The notes: generated from the letters alone by a model not told the origin. A stretch of 64,000 bases of DNA from Bin5 sp965218625 (GCA_965218625.1 CBDCLG010000017.1:1-64000); one strand, 5' to 3'. Shown: positions 48,527 to 58,493, counted from the stretch's first letter. Numbers and translations: made by a program.

Positions 48527-50767
48527 CTATCCACTATCCACTGCAGTTACCAGCGACTTGCCCAAGTGGTAGCCGTGCCACAAAAGCGGGCTGGGAGACC
48601 AGTCCCAGCCGCCCGTATGCACGGCAATACGGGCGGCGAAGCCCTGCTTGAAGCGCCAGACCCCCTGAAGCGGGTCGCTCGGATCGTCAGGATCCGTCGG
48701 CGCGCCCCACCAATCATAAACTGTGCAGCCCTGTTCCCTGGCCCACTGTAATGCCCGCCATTGCAGCAGATAGTTGGGCATGTCGCGGCGGCGGCGTTCG
48801 CTGCTGGCCCCGTTGAAATAGAGCGTCCCGCGGCCGTGACGGAGCAGAAACAGTCCGGCGACAGGCAGCTCCTCCTGCGGATGCTCCGCCAACAGCAGCG
48901 TCCCTCCGGCGCGCGCGCGGCCGCTCTCCTGCAACTCGAGAAAGATACGCCACAAGGCGTCGTAATAGGCGAATGGACGAATCAGAAAACCGTCGCGCGC
49001 GCTCGTCTCCTGATAGAGCCGGTAGAAGTTGTGCAGGTCCGCCGCTTTGCCGCTGCGTACAGTCAGACCGCGGCGCTCCGCCAACCGGATGTTGTAGCGC
49101 CACTTGCTCTTGAACGAGGCCAGCAGCTGCTCATCGCTCCCGGCAAGGTCAGTGAAGCCCGTGTTCTTGAACTGGACCTGCTCCGGGCTGAAACGCCAGT
49201 TGCGCCGCGCCAGCAGCGACATCAGCCTCTTCCCCTCAGCGCTCTCTTCGATAACATCGGGATCGATCTTCACCTGAAGACAGCCGCGCTGCCGGCTCAA
49301 CTCTTCGATTCTCGCCAGCACCAGGGCGGCCGCCTCGTCGTCCGACCAGTCCAGGAGCGGGCCTTTGGGCACGTAAGCCACCCGCAGGGGCAGAAACGCC
49401 AACGGCTGCCGCCACAGGAACTGGAAGATGCCCAGGAGCCGGCCGCCGCGCTGTACCGCCCACCGCTCGACCTGCCAACCGCTGCCGGCCTTGACAGCAC
49501 CCCACGTCCAACTCTGTAACACGTGGCCTCGATCGGACGGCAGCTGCGCCATCATCTCTTCCCATGCCGGCTCCTGCGTAACCGGTTCCAAGTCCGCCGG
49601 GGTGACTCGCGGGGACGGTGGCTTGGCGGCCCCCGGTTCGCCGTTTTGCGGCCTGTTGCCGCTCCCCTTCTGAACCGTCGCAACCCGGTCCTTCGCCAGC
49701 ATTACGCCGCGATAAAGACCGTAAACGGACCGGTTCAGGGGCAGGTCCCACGCGCCGACCGTGCGCTCAACCGCGCCGCCAAAACCCTGTTTGAAGCGGA
49801 AAACGCCCCATAGGTCGCCCGCCGGGAAGGCGTTCACATCCACCGGCGCCTGCTCGGCGAGAACCGCCTTGCGCCCCTCGTCCCAGAGGCCGGTTGCGAC
49901 AGCACCGACCTCGTCGGGGATTCCCCAGAGATCGTAGCGAGTGCAGCCGCGCGCCTTGGCCCAGCGCATCGCCTCCCACTGGAGCGCGTGGTTGGGCATC
50001 AGGTTGCGGCGGCGGTTGTTGCTGGCGCCCCACAAATACACGGCGGTCGGACCGACGGCAAAGACAGCGATGCTTGCCAGTGGATCGCCTTGGTGCTCGG
50101 CCAGTAGGAAAACGCCCCAGCGAGACGCCAGCAACTCGAATGCAGCCCGGTAGTAGGCGGCGCTGTGCACGGGAAAGCCGTCGCGCGTCCCCGTTTCGTC
50201 CATCAGCTGCTGGAAAAGAGGCAGCTCATGCGCCCCCAGCTCCCGTACGGTTACCCCCTTGCGCGCGGCCAGCCGGATGTTGTAGCGCCATTTGCTCTTC
50301 ATGCGCGCCAGGATCGCATCGTCGTCCGGCTGCAGGTCCACGACAACGGTGCTGCGGGGCTGGATCGCCTGGGGACTGGGATGGAAACCGGCCGCCGCCA
50401 GCCGTTGCCGGTTTTGGGCCGTGTCGAGCAGACCCGGCTCGATCTTGAGCGCAAACGCGCCCTCCTGCCGGGCCGCGGCCGACATGCGCGCAACCGTCGC
50501 TTCCGTCAACGCCTGGTCGGACCAGTCCACCAGCGGGCCTCTGGGAACGTACGCCAGGACCTGTCCCATACTCTTGCGAAAGAGGACCAGCGCGCCGGCC
50601 CGCGCATCGCCGCCGTCCGAATCCGGCAGGAGAATGCGCCTGGCCCACCAGCCGAAGCGGCATTTCAACTCCGCCCATTCGGCGGTCTGCAGTAGATGCG
50701 CGTGCGCGTGGCCGCTGACAAAACTGTTCCAATGCCCTGCTTGCTCTGTCACCGCTGCTCCTGTCAT
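48527..50767 (-). CDS. Tandem FemAB/GNAT-fold aminoacyl or acyl transferase, 746 aa
   Basis: Two copies of a FemAB-like unit of about 350 residues lie in one chain. Matching pairs are VLAYVPRGPLVDWSD and RVAYVPKGPLLDWSD, MKSKWRYNIRLAARKGVTVRE and FKSKWRYNIRLAERRGLTVRS, and YDLWGIPD and YDWWGAPT. FemA/FemB proteins add amino acids from tRNA to peptidoglycan precursors; tandem forms are common in Chloroflexota. A Pro/Lys/Gly-rich linker joins the units. The start at ATG 50767 gives a normal length for a double unit. Confidence 0.88.
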   Translation of the reverse strand: MTGAAVTEQAGHWNSFVSGHAHAHLLQTAEWAELKCRFGWWARRILLPDSDGGDARAGALVLFRKSMGQVLAYVPRGPLVDWSDQALTEATVARMSAAARQEGAFALKIEPGLLDTAQNRQRLAAAGFHPSPQAIQPRSTVVVDLQPDDDAILARMKSKWRYNIRLAARKGVTVRELGAHELPLFQQLMDETGTRDGFPVHSAAYYRAAFELLASRWGVFLLAEHQGDPLASIAVFAVGPTAVYLWGASNNRRRNLMPNHALQWEAMRWAKARGCTRYDLWGIPDEVGAVATGLWDEGRKAVLAEQAPVDVNAFPAGDLWGVFRFKQGFGGAVERTVGAWDLPLNRSVYGLYRGVMLAKDRVATVQKGSGNRPQNGEPGAAKPPSPRVTPADLEPVTQEPAWEEMMAQLPSDRGHVLQSWTWGAVKAGSGWQVERWAVQRGGRLLGIFQFLWRQPLAFLPLRVAYVPKGPLLDWSDDEAAALVLARIEELSRQRGCLQVKIDPDVIEESAEGKRLMSLLARRNWRFSPEQVQFKNTGFTDLAGSDEQLLASFKSKWRYNIRLAERRGLTVRSGKAADLHNFYRLYQETSARDGFLIRPFAYYDALWRIFLELQESGRARAGGTLLLAEHPQEELPVAGLFLLRHGRGTLYFNGASSERRRRDMPNYLLQWRALQWAREQGCTVYDWWGAPTDPDDPSDPLQGVWRFKQGFAARIAVHTGGWDWSPSPLLWHGYHLGKSLVTAVDSG

Positions 50768-50975
50768 TTAGGTGGCAGACGCAGCCAGATCGCACTGCCG
50801 CGCCGCTGCCGACGTCCATCGATCATACCATATCGCCTGGAACTGAATGGAACGGAGGCAGCGCGCACAGGTTTGCGGCGCGGCATCCCCGGGAACAGCC
50901 TGAATTTGAAGCGGCTGCGGGGACGGTGCTATCATCAACTCGGCGCTTAGCTGAAGTTGCGTTCGGTTTGTCTGT

Positions 50976-51998
50976 TTGATGGCGGCTGCGCGCGGGTGGA
51001 TTCCGGCGGCAGGCGGAGGACCCGGTTCATTCGCCCGCCGCGCTACGGTTCAACGGGGAGCGAGACGGTTCTTGCAGAGTGATTCACGGCCGCAGCGCCG
51101 GGCATCCTGGCGTGCCTGTATCCTCGGCGCGGTGGCGCTTCTATCGGGCGTTTTGCTGGACGGCGGCTGCCGCGGGCCATCTGTTGATGCGACGGCATCA
51201 TCCAGAACGGACGCTGTCACGGTTTTTGCGGCCGCGTCGCTCACCGATGTTTTCCAACAGGCGGCGCGGTCGTTTGGCGGGAGCGGCAATAGCGGTAACG
51301 TTGTCTTCAACTTTGCCGGTTCCCAGCAGCTCGCGGGGCAGTTGCGCGAGGGGGCGCGTGCCGACATTTTCGCCTCGGCCGACGAGGCGCAGATGCAGGC
51401 GGCGATTGCTGCCGGACGGGTTGAGCGGAGGGACGTGAAGACTTTGGCGTGCAACCGGCTGGAGGTCGGCTACGTGCAGTCTGCTCCGTTTTCCGACGGC
51501 GCGGACGAGCTGTCAGCCATCGAAGCGCTGCGGAAGTTGGCGCAGCCGGGCCTGAAAATCGTGGTTGGCACGGATGCCGTACCCGTCGGGCGTTATACGC
51601 GCCAATTTCTGGCCAATGCGGCAGACGACGAACGCCTGGGCGTCGGTTTTCGGGACGGCTTCGAGGCCAATATCGTATCGGAGGAGCAGAACGTGCGCGG
51701 CGTTCTCAGCAAACTACAGTTGGGCGAGGCCGATGCCGGTGTCGTCTACGCCAGCGACCTCATCGGCGTCACGGGCCTGCAGCGCATCGAGATCCCGGCC
51801 CACCTCAACATCACTGCAACCTACCCAATTGCGTTGGTCCAGAGCGTCAAGCAGCCCGAACAGGCCGCTGCTTTCATCGCCTGGCTTTTCTCCGAGGAAG
51901 GCGCGGCTGTATTGGAGATGCACGGCTTCTCCACGCAATGCCGGGCTGACGACGCGAGTCTTGCGCCCGCGAAGGCATCCGACCATGCGGACGAGTGA
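50976..51998 (+). CDS. modA: Molybdate-binding lipoprotein ModA
   Basis: The protein has an unusually long N-terminus; a hydrophobic stretch with LLDGGC (about residue 65) could be a lipobox, so a later start is possible. The mature part has the ModA motifs VTVFAAASLTDVFQQ, FNFAGSQQLAGQL, ADIFASADE and a C-terminal EQAAAFIAWLFSEEGAAVL. It captures molybdate or tungstate for the permease. It overlaps modB by 14 bp. Confidence 0.9.
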   Translation: MMAAARGWIPAAGGGPGSFARRATVQRGARRFLQSDSRPQRRASWRACILGAVALLSGVLLDGGCRGPSVDATASSRTDAVTVFAAASLTDVFQQAARSFGGSGNSGNVVFNFAGSQQLAGQLREGARADIFASADEAQMQAAIAAGRVERRDVKTLACNRLEVGYVQSAPFSDGADELSAIEALRKLAQPGLKIVVGTDAVPVGRYTRQFLANAADDERLGVGFRDGFEANIVSEEQNVRGVLSKLQLGEADAGVVYASDLIGVTGLQRIEIPAHLNITATYPIALVQSVKQPEQAAAFIAWLFSEEGAAVLEMHGFSTQCRADDASLAPAKASDHADE

Positions 51999-52839
51999 AG
52001 CGGCGGAATCGATGCCTATTCCCGTCGGGCGGGCGCGCGGCGGCCTGGACGCCGCTTCATCCCGCCCGCGCGCGGGCATGACGCTGTTCTGGTCGGCCGT
52101 GCCGATGATCCTGTTCCTGGTACTGCCGCTGCTGGCGCTCATCTGGCGCACGGAGTTAGCCGACATCGGCACGCATCTCACGCAGGAGGTCGCGCGCCGC
52201 GCCATTCTCCTCAGCGTATGGACCTCGGCTACGGCAACGTTGCTGACCGTCCTCCTGGGCACGCCGCTGGCGCTGCTGATTGCGCGGCGGCGCTTTCCCG
52301 GCCGCCGCGCATTGGACACGGTTATCGATCTGCCGACGGTCCTGCCCCCAGCGGTGGCCGGCCTGGCGCTGCTGATGGCCTTCGGCCGCCGCGGGACGCT
52401 TGGGCAGAGCCTGTCGGTGGTCGGTATCGAAATCGCCTTTACCTCGCTGGCCGTCGTTCTCGCCCAGCTCTTCGTCGCCTCACCCTACTACATCCGCGCG
52501 GCCATTGGCGGTCTCAGCCGCAGCGCCGCCGAACTGGAAGAAGCGGCCGCGCTCGATGGGGCTGACAGCCGGCAGATCTTCCGCTTTGTGACGGTCCCAC
52601 TCGCCCGCGCCTCGTTGCTCGGCGGGCTGGTTATGACATGGGCCAGGGCGTTGGGAGATTTCGGCGCGACCATCCTTTTTGCCGGCAACTATCCGGGGCG
52701 CACGCAGACAATGCCCCTGGCCATCTATATCGGCTTCGAGATGGACCTCGACGTGGCGCTGGCCTTGTCCCTCGTGCTGATGGTGACCGCCTTTGCCATT
52801 CTCTTGCTGGTGAAATGGCTGCTGGGACGAAGCGGATAG
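51985..52839 (+). CDS. modB: Molybdate ABC transporter permease ModB
   Basis: The 284-residue inner-membrane permease has five or six helices and the EAA loop with EEAAALDGADSRQIFRFVTVPLA, plus the ModB-typical DLPTVLPPAVAGLALL and RALGDFGATILFAGN. The start ATG 51985 lies within the end of modA. No modC ATPase follows; ftcD begins 14 bp later. Confidence 0.92.
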   Translation: MRTSEAAESMPIPVGRARGGLDAASSRPRAGMTLFWSAVPMILFLVLPLLALIWRTELADIGTHLTQEVARRAILLSVWTSATATLLTVLLGTPLALLIARRRFPGRRALDTVIDLPTVLPPAVAGLALLMAFGRRGTLGQSLSVVGIEIAFTSLAVVLAQLFVASPYYIRAAIGGLSRSAAELEEAAALDGADSRQIFRFVTVPLARASLLGGLVMTWARALGDFGATILFAGNYPGRTQTMPLAIYIGFEMDLDVALALSLVLMVTAFAILLLVKWLLGRSG

Positions 52840-52853
52840 GCGCGGTCCAGACG

Positions 52854-53792
52854 ATGAATGCAAGTCCACTGATCGAGGCGGTCCCCAACTTTTCTGAGGG
52901 CCGCCGCGCGCAGGTCATTGACGAACTGGCGGCGGCAGTTCAGGCGCACGGCGCACGGTTGCTCCATCGCACCAGCGATCGCGACCACAACCGCACCGTT
53001 CTGACGGTCGCGGGGTCGCCGCAGCCGGTTCTGCGGGGGTTATTCGATGCGGTTGAAGTGGCAAGTAGCCGCATCGATCTGCGCCGGCAGCGGGGGGTTC
53101 ACCCGCGGTTGGGCGCGGCCGATGTGGTCCCGCTCGTGCCGCTGCGTGACAGCTCGTTAGCAGAGTGCGCACACCTGGCCCGCCAGCTGGGCCGCCGGCT
53201 CGGCGATGAGCTGGGGCTGCCCGTCTACCTCTACGCAGCCGCGGCCACCAGGCCGGAACGGCGCAATATCGCCGATCTCCGCCGCGGGGAATACGAGGCG
53301 CTGGTCTCCCAGATCCGCCGTCCCGAGCGCCTACCTGACTTCGGTCCCGCCAGCGTTGGCCCCGCGGGCGCGGTCATCGTCGGCGCCAGACCCATCCTGA
53401 TCGCCTTCAACGTTTTCCTGCGCAGCGCCGATCTCGCGGCGGCCCGCGCCATCGCCCGCAAAATCCGGGAGAGCAATGGCGGACTGCCGGCGGTGCGCGC
53501 CCTGGGGCTTTGCGTAGACGGACAGGCCCAGGTGAGCATGAATCTTGTCGACTATCGCACAACGTCGCCGCTCGCCGTCGTCGAGGCGATCCGCCGCGAG
53601 GCCGCGCGCCAGTCAATCTCGTTGGACCGCAGCGAGCTGATCGGCCTCATCCCCCTGGACGCGCTGCCGGTTTGTAAAGGACAAGAATGGAGTTCGCTCT
53701 CGCCCCAACATCTGGCGGAGGCAGCCGACGCCCTTCTTCTGCCGGACCTGCCCGGTGAGCGCATCCTGGAGGTCGCGCTGCGCCGGCCGTAG
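52854..53792 (+). CDS. ftcD: Glutamate formimidoyltransferase, single-domain
   Basis: The enzyme moves a formimino group between formiminoglutamate and tetrahydrofolate in histidine breakdown. The 312-residue protein covers only the transferase domain: VPNFSEGRRAQVIDEL, the HRTSDRDHNRTVLT block, RGVHPRLGAADVVP and the PVYLYAAAATRPERR segment. The cyclodeaminase part of the bifunctional mammalian enzyme is absent, as is usual in bacteria. The gene follows modB closely and may share its mRNA, though the pathways are unrelated. Confidence 0.9.
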   Translation: MNASPLIEAVPNFSEGRRAQVIDELAAAVQAHGARLLHRTSDRDHNRTVLTVAGSPQPVLRGLFDAVEVASSRIDLRRQRGVHPRLGAADVVPLVPLRDSSLAECAHLARQLGRRLGDELGLPVYLYAAAATRPERRNIADLRRGEYEALVSQIRRPERLPDFGPASVGPAGAVIVGARPILIAFNVFLRSADLAAARAIARKIRESNGGLPAVRALGLCVDGQAQVSMNLVDYRTTSPLAVVEAIRREAARQSISLDRSELIGLIPLDALPVCKGQEWSSLSPQHLAEAADALLLPDLPGERILEVALRRP

Positions 53793-54052
53793 GCGGCCTA
53801 AGCGCATCTGGTGGTCCGGCTTTCAGCGAATTGGAAAGATTGGCAGCGGCTGCGAAGGCGGTTCGGACAGCCTCTTTGTCGAAAGATTGAGGCCGTGCTA
53901 GAATCAATTCCGCATACAGCAGACAGGTCCGACTGCGATTCCTGTAGTTTGTCTGATTTGCTTGATTAACTGTCCTGCGCTCCGTAGCTGTTAATCATCC
54001 CCGTCGCTCAAGCGCATGAATCACAGTCTATAACCGGTTTTCAGCTCAGACA

Positions 54053-55072
54053 ATGCAGTCTCCTCGCTATATCGCCTGGTCAGAATGGATCGAGACGACC
54101 GGTTCGCCGGCGCCGCAGCCTGAGAGCGGCGTCTCGTCCGGGGCTGTTTCGTATGCCGAGGGGCTGGACCTCGCCATCGTCATCGTCAACTATAACGCCG
54201 GCGCGCTCCTTGCCGGCTGCCTTACATCCGTCTTCGCGTCCAGCGGCAGCTTCACCTACACCGTCTGTGTTGTAGACAACGACAGCCATGACGACAGCGT
54301 CGCCATGGTAAATGACCGCTTTCCCCAGATCGGCCTGATTGTTGCCGAGACCAATCTGGGCTTCAGCGCGGCCAACAACCTTGCCCTGCGTCAACTTGGT
54401 TACGGTGAAGGCCGGCCCTCCGGCAGCGCGCCACTTCCGCGCTTCGTGCTTCTGCTCAATGCCGACACCGTGTTGCCTCCGACTGCTCTGGCCGAGATGC
54501 TTCTTTTTATGGACGAGAGGCCCAAGGTCGGTGCGGCCGGACCGCGTTTACGACGCCCGGACGGAACGCTGGATCTGGCTTGCCGGCGCAGCTTCCCCAC
54601 ACCCTGGGTGAGCTTCTGCCGCATGACCCGGCTGAGCCGGCTCTTCCCGCGAAGCAGGCGTTTCAACGCCTACAATCTGGGCTATCTGCCGGAAAAGGCG
54701 GTCTATCCGGTGGATTCGGTTGTCGGCGCGTATATGCAAGTGCGCGGGGAGGCGGTCCGCCGGGTCGGGCTGTTGGACGAGGCCTATTTCATGTACGGCG
54801 AAGACCTGGATTGGGCAAAGCGAATCAAGACCGCCGGCTGGGAAGTCTGGTACAACGGCGAGGTGGAGGTCACCCACGTGAAAGAGGCCTCAAGCCGCAA
54901 GAGCCGCAAGGCCCGCCTCGCCTTCTACGAAGCGATGTGGATCTTCTATCGCAAGCACTATCGGACCAACAGTTCCTGGGTCTTGGACAAATTGATCTGG
55001 TTGGGGATCGCTCTGATCGGAGGGGTGGACATTGCGGTCCGGCTGTGGAAACTACGCCAGGAACGGGTCTGA
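54053..55072 (+). CDS. Glycosyltransferase family 2 (rhamnosyltransferase-like)
   Basis: The 339-residue GT-A enzyme has IVIVNYNAGALLAGCL, NLGFSAANN, LLLNADTVLPP (metal-binding DxD-like) and DEAYFMYGEDLDWAKRIKTAG, which together are typical of the WbbL group that adds dTDP-rhamnose or similar sugars. Its first 40 residues are non-catalytic. It lies 50 bp before the sugar-phosphate transferase and likely cooperates in exopolysaccharide or O-chain building. Confidence 0.88.
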   Translation: MQSPRYIAWSEWIETTGSPAPQPESGVSSGAVSYAEGLDLAIVIVNYNAGALLAGCLTSVFASSGSFTYTVCVVDNDSHDDSVAMVNDRFPQIGLIVAETNLGFSAANNLALRQLGYGEGRPSGSAPLPRFVLLLNADTVLPPTALAEMLLFMDERPKVGAAGPRLRRPDGTLDLACRRSFPTPWVSFCRMTRLSRLFPRSRRFNAYNLGYLPEKAVYPVDSVVGAYMQVRGEAVRRVGLLDEAYFMYGEDLDWAKRIKTAGWEVWYNGEVEVTHVKEASSRKSRKARLAFYEAMWIFYRKHYRTNSSWVLDKLIWLGIALIGGVDIAVRLWKLRQERV

Positions 55073-55121
55073 TTGCAATTCGTGATTGGCCGCAAACTTT
55101 CGGCTTCAGGCAATAGGCAAG

Positions 55122-56696
55122 ATGTGGAAGTCACCAGTTCAACCAGGCTCGGAATTTGAGGAGACGTTGACGAAAGCGCGGCCATCGGGGAGCGCCGGCG
55201 TGGAGAATGCGGCGTCGGAGCAGGACGTATCCCCCAGCCCCAATGGCAGCTACGCGGCTCTGCGCGGGCAGCGTCCCGGTCTGCTCAAACGCGCCCAATT
55301 CCTGTTTGCGCTCTCGCTGGTCCTGGTGGATGTGGGGAGCACGTGGCTGGCGTTCTATCTCGCCCACCAGCTCACGGAGATGAACCTGACGCCGCGGCTG
55401 ATGGAGTTGCAGCCGGAAATCATCGTCGGACCCTTTGTGGAGTTCCTGCCCCTACCGCTGGTGCAATCGGTCCTGCTCCTTGCGCTCTTCTTTACCCAGC
55501 GCATGTACCATCGCCGGCGGCCGCTCGGCTATCTGGATGAAATCTTTCGTACCGTAAAGTTGACCACGCTCTGCACATTGCTGACGGTCGCGCTGGTGAA
55601 TCTTTTCCTGCGGGACTTTGTATACCACCGTACCTTCCTGGGCTATGCCTGGCTGCTCAATATCCTCCTGCTGACCGTCGGCCGCACGTTGCACGCGCAG
55701 ATACAGTGGAATGCCCAGTCCAGGGGAATTGGTGATGACAGCGTACTGCTGATCGGCGGCGGGGACACGGGCCGCATGATTCTGCAAAGGATTCAGGCCA
55801 ATCCGAAGTTTGGCTTCAAGGTGGTCGGCGTCATCGACAACAGCGCCAGACGTTCGATTCTCAACGTGCCGGTACTGGGCAGTGTTGTCGACATTCCCAG
55901 AGTCATAGACGAATATGCTGTCGACGAAGTGATCATCGCGCTGCCGGAAAATACACATGAGGAGCTGATAGGCATCATCAGCCTGTGTGAGCGGGAAAAG
56001 GTCGGTATTCGCGTGCTGCCGGATGCGTTTGGAATCATGGCGAGCGAAGTGACGATCGGCTATCTCGGCGGGCTTCCCCTGGTTACGATCCGCGATGTCG
56101 CGCTGCAAGGCTGGAAACTTACGCTCAAGCGGGGAATGGATTTGGTGGGCAGCGCGATTGGGCTGGTGATTCTCAGCCCGTTCCTGTTGCTGATGGCGCT
56201 GCTGATCAAGCTGGATAGCCCGGGTCCGGTCTTTTATACACATGAACGGATGGGGCTGGATGCCAAATCGTTCAAGATCCTGAAGTTTCGCTCGATGCGC
56301 CAGGACGCCGAACAGTCCGGGCCGGGCTGGACGGTCGAGAACGATCCGCGGCGCACAAAGTTGGGCGCATTCATCCGGCGCACCAATATCGATGAACTTC
56401 CGCAGCTGATCAATATTCTTTTCGGCGAGATGAGCCTGGTGGGGCCGCGTCCGGAGCGGCCGGTCTACGTAGAGCAGTTCCGGCAGATGATTCCGCGCTA
56501 TATGGACCGCCACCGCGAAAAGGCGGGAATGACCGGCTGGGCCGCGGTCAACGGACTGCGCGGGGACACATCCATCGAGGAGCGCACCAAGTACGACCTC
56601 TGGTACATCGAGAACTGGTCACTGGCTCTGGACATCAAAATTCTGCTGCGAACACTGGGTCAATGGCTGCTGGGCGCGAACAAGAATGCCTATTGA
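55122..56696 (+). CDS. Undecaprenyl-phosphate sugar-1-phosphate transferase (WbaP/WcaJ type)
   Basis: This membrane enzyme moves a sugar-1-phosphate from a UDP-sugar to undecaprenyl phosphate and so starts repeat-unit synthesis. The 524-residue chain has about five N-terminal helices, a Rossmann-like domain (VLLIGGGDTGRMIL), and the catalytic domain with KRGMDLVGSAIGLVILSP, KILKFRSM, RRTNIDELPQLINIL and VGPRPERPVYV. The start is taken at ATG 55122 (MWKSPVQPG); the frame is open a further 12 codons. Confidence 0.93.
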   Translation: MWKSPVQPGSEFEETLTKARPSGSAGVENAASEQDVSPSPNGSYAALRGQRPGLLKRAQFLFALSLVLVDVGSTWLAFYLAHQLTEMNLTPRLMELQPEIIVGPFVEFLPLPLVQSVLLLALFFTQRMYHRRRPLGYLDEIFRTVKLTTLCTLLTVALVNLFLRDFVYHRTFLGYAWLLNILLLTVGRTLHAQIQWNAQSRGIGDDSVLLIGGGDTGRMILQRIQANPKFGFKVVGVIDNSARRSILNVPVLGSVVDIPRVIDEYAVDEVIIALPENTHEELIGIISLCEREKVGIRVLPDAFGIMASEVTIGYLGGLPLVTIRDVALQGWKLTLKRGMDLVGSAIGLVILSPFLLLMALLIKLDSPGPVFYTHERMGLDAKSFKILKFRSMRQDAEQSGPGWTVENDPRRTKLGAFIRRTNIDELPQLINILFGEMSLVGPRPERPVYVEQFRQMIPRYMDRHREKAGMTGWAAVNGLRGDTSIEERTKYDLWYIENWSLALDIKILLRTLGQWLLGANKNAY

Positions 56697-56711
56697 ACCG
56701 ACCCCAATCCC

Positions 56712-56741
56712 TTGACAACTCGCGGCCCGATTTGTTACACT
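56712..56741 (+). promoter_or_regulatory. Promoter of hrcA
   Basis: TTGACA at 56712-56717 and TACACT at 56736-56741 with an 18-bp spacer, just upstream of the CIRCE element. Confidence 0.7.
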
Positions 56742-56751
56742 TCCTGCTTGA

Positions 56752-56778
56752 TTGGCACTCCCATTGCAGGAGTGCTAA
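56752..56778 (+). promoter_or_regulatory. CIRCE operator
   Basis: TTGGCACTC, nine bases, GAGTGCTAA. This matches the CIRCE consensus (TTAGCACTC-N9-GAGTGCTAA) with one mismatch. HrcA, encoded 32 bp downstream, binds it and represses its own operon until heat shock. Confidence 0.95.
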
Positions 56779-56810
56779 TACCCGAAACCAGATAGTTTTG
56801 CCGTGAATCC

Positions 56811-57839
56811 ATGAAGGACCTTCAGCTGAGCCAGCGGCGCAAACAGGTTCTGCGCGTCGTCATCCAGGAATATGTGAAGAGCGCCCAACCTGTGGGCAGC
56901 AAATCGATCGCGCAGAAGTACGACATCGGCGTCAGCGCGTCGACGATTCGCAACGACCTGGCGGCGCTGGAAAAGGCCGGTCTGCTGACACATCCACATA
57001 CCAGCGCCGGCCGCATCCCGACCGATGAAGGCTACCGCTATTTCGTAACGCATTTGATGGCGCACACCGATCTGCCCTCGCGCGAGCGGCAGATGATCCG
57101 CCATCAGTTCCATCAGGCGAGGCGGGAGATCGATCAGTGGCTCCGCCTCAGCACGGCTGTGTTGGCAAAAGCTTCCAGGGGCGCGGCGCTGGCGACTTCG
57201 CCCCGCTCGATGTCCAGCCGGATCAAACACCTGGAGTTGATCGGCATACAGGATACCGTTGTGCTGCTGGTGCTTGTGCTGGCTACGGGCACGGTGAAAC
57301 AGCAGTTGATCACGTTGGAGCAACCGATTTTTCAGGAGGAGTTGAGCCGCGCCAGCAACCAACTCAATGAAGAGATTTCGGGCGCCAACATCGCCGACCT
57401 GCCGGAGAAACTGGAGGGATTCAGCGGATTCGCCCGCGAGGTGGGCGAATTGGTGCTCAATACGTTACACCAGTCGAAGGAGCAGATCGGCGAACGCGTC
57501 TATCGACACGGGCTGGCCCAAGTGCTGGACGCGCCCGAGTTTGCCGACGGGCCGCAGGTGCGGCGGATGGTGCAGGTATTCGAGCAGCGCTCCCTGCTGC
57601 AAGAGATATATCATGATGTCATGGAGTTGAACGACGTGCAGGTGATGATCGCCGGGGAGGGCCGATTCGGCGACATGCAGGACATCAGCCTGGTGCTGAG
57701 CCGCTACGGCGTACCCGACCGCGTCAGCGGGCTGCTGGGCGTGGTCGGCCCGATGCGCATGCCCTACGGCCGTACAATCGGGGCCGTGCGCTATGTCGCC
57801 ACCCTCCTGGACGAACTGATGCATCAGATCTACGGCTAG
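56811..57839 (+). CDS. hrcA: Heat-inducible transcription repressor HrcA
   Basis: The 342-residue repressor has the N-terminal winged helix (VGSKSIAQKYDIGVSASTIR then HPHTSAGRIPTDEGYRYFV) and the GAF-like and dimerisation domain that follow. It binds the adjacent CIRCE and needs GroEL to stay active in known systems. It forms an operon with grpE, 36 bp downstream. Confidence 0.96.
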   Translation: MKDLQLSQRRKQVLRVVIQEYVKSAQPVGSKSIAQKYDIGVSASTIRNDLAALEKAGLLTHPHTSAGRIPTDEGYRYFVTHLMAHTDLPSRERQMIRHQFHQARREIDQWLRLSTAVLAKASRGAALATSPRSMSSRIKHLELIGIQDTVVLLVLVLATGTVKQQLITLEQPIFQEELSRASNQLNEEISGANIADLPEKLEGFSGFAREVGELVLNTLHQSKEQIGERVYRHGLAQVLDAPEFADGPQVRRMVQVFEQRSLLQEIYHDVMELNDVQVMIAGEGRFGDMQDISLVLSRYGVPDRVSGLLGVVGPMRMPYGRTIGAVRYVATLLDELMHQIYG

Positions 57840-57875
57840 TTCACAGGAGAACATTTCCGGATAACGGGACCATTT

Positions 57876-58493
57876 ATGAATCAAGAGGAAGAGCGGAAAA
57901 ACGGTTCGGTGGAAACAGGAAACGGGCAGTTGCCTGAAGAGGCAATTCTTGACGCTGAAGGGCCCGAGGCGGACGATGCACGTGAGACTGAGGAGGCCGA
58001 CGAGAGACGGGAGACACCCGAAGAGAGCATCGCCCGGCTTGAAACTGAGTTGGCCGAGGCCCAGGAGCAGGCGGCCAGCGCGGTCGACATGATGCAGCGC
58101 ACGGTCGCCGAGTATGAGAACGCGGGCAAACGCCGCGAACGCCAGCACCAGGAGCGCATCAAGCGCGACAAGGAAAACATGATGCGCCAGCTGCTGCCAG
58201 TTCTCGATGACCTGGAGCTGGCCTTCCAGAACGTTCCCGGCGGCGTTCCGGGAGATGAGCGGGCCTGGCTTGAGGGTTTTGAGCAGATCCAGCAGAAACT
58301 GCTGGACGTTCTCGCCAACGCGGAGGTCGAGTCGCTTGTCACATGCGGTGAATTCGACCCTACCCGTCACGAGGCAATCTCCAACGAACCGAACGCTGAT
58401 GTCCCCAGCGGACATATCATCCAGACTTTACGCACCGGCTATCGCATCCAGGACCGGATCCTGCGTCCTGCGCTCGTGCGCGTTTCGCAGTGA
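57876..58493 (+). CDS. grpE: Nucleotide exchange factor GrpE
   Basis: GrpE speeds ADP release from DnaK. The 205-residue protein has an acidic N-terminus (about 1-60), a long coiled coil (ETELAEAQEQAASAVDMMQR to RQLLPVLDDLELAF) and the C-terminal beta domain (EFDPTRHEAISN, GYRIQDRILRPALVRVS). No dnaK or dnaJ follows within the window. Confidence 0.96.
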   Translation: MNQEEERKNGSVETGNGQLPEEAILDAEGPEADDARETEEADERRETPEESIARLETELAEAQEQAASAVDMMQRTVAEYENAGKRRERQHQERIKRDKENMMRQLLPVLDDLELAFQNVPGGVPGDERAWLEGFEQIQQKLLDVLANAEVESLVTCGEFDPTRHEAISNEPNADVPSGHIIQTLRTGYRIQDRILRPALVRVSQ

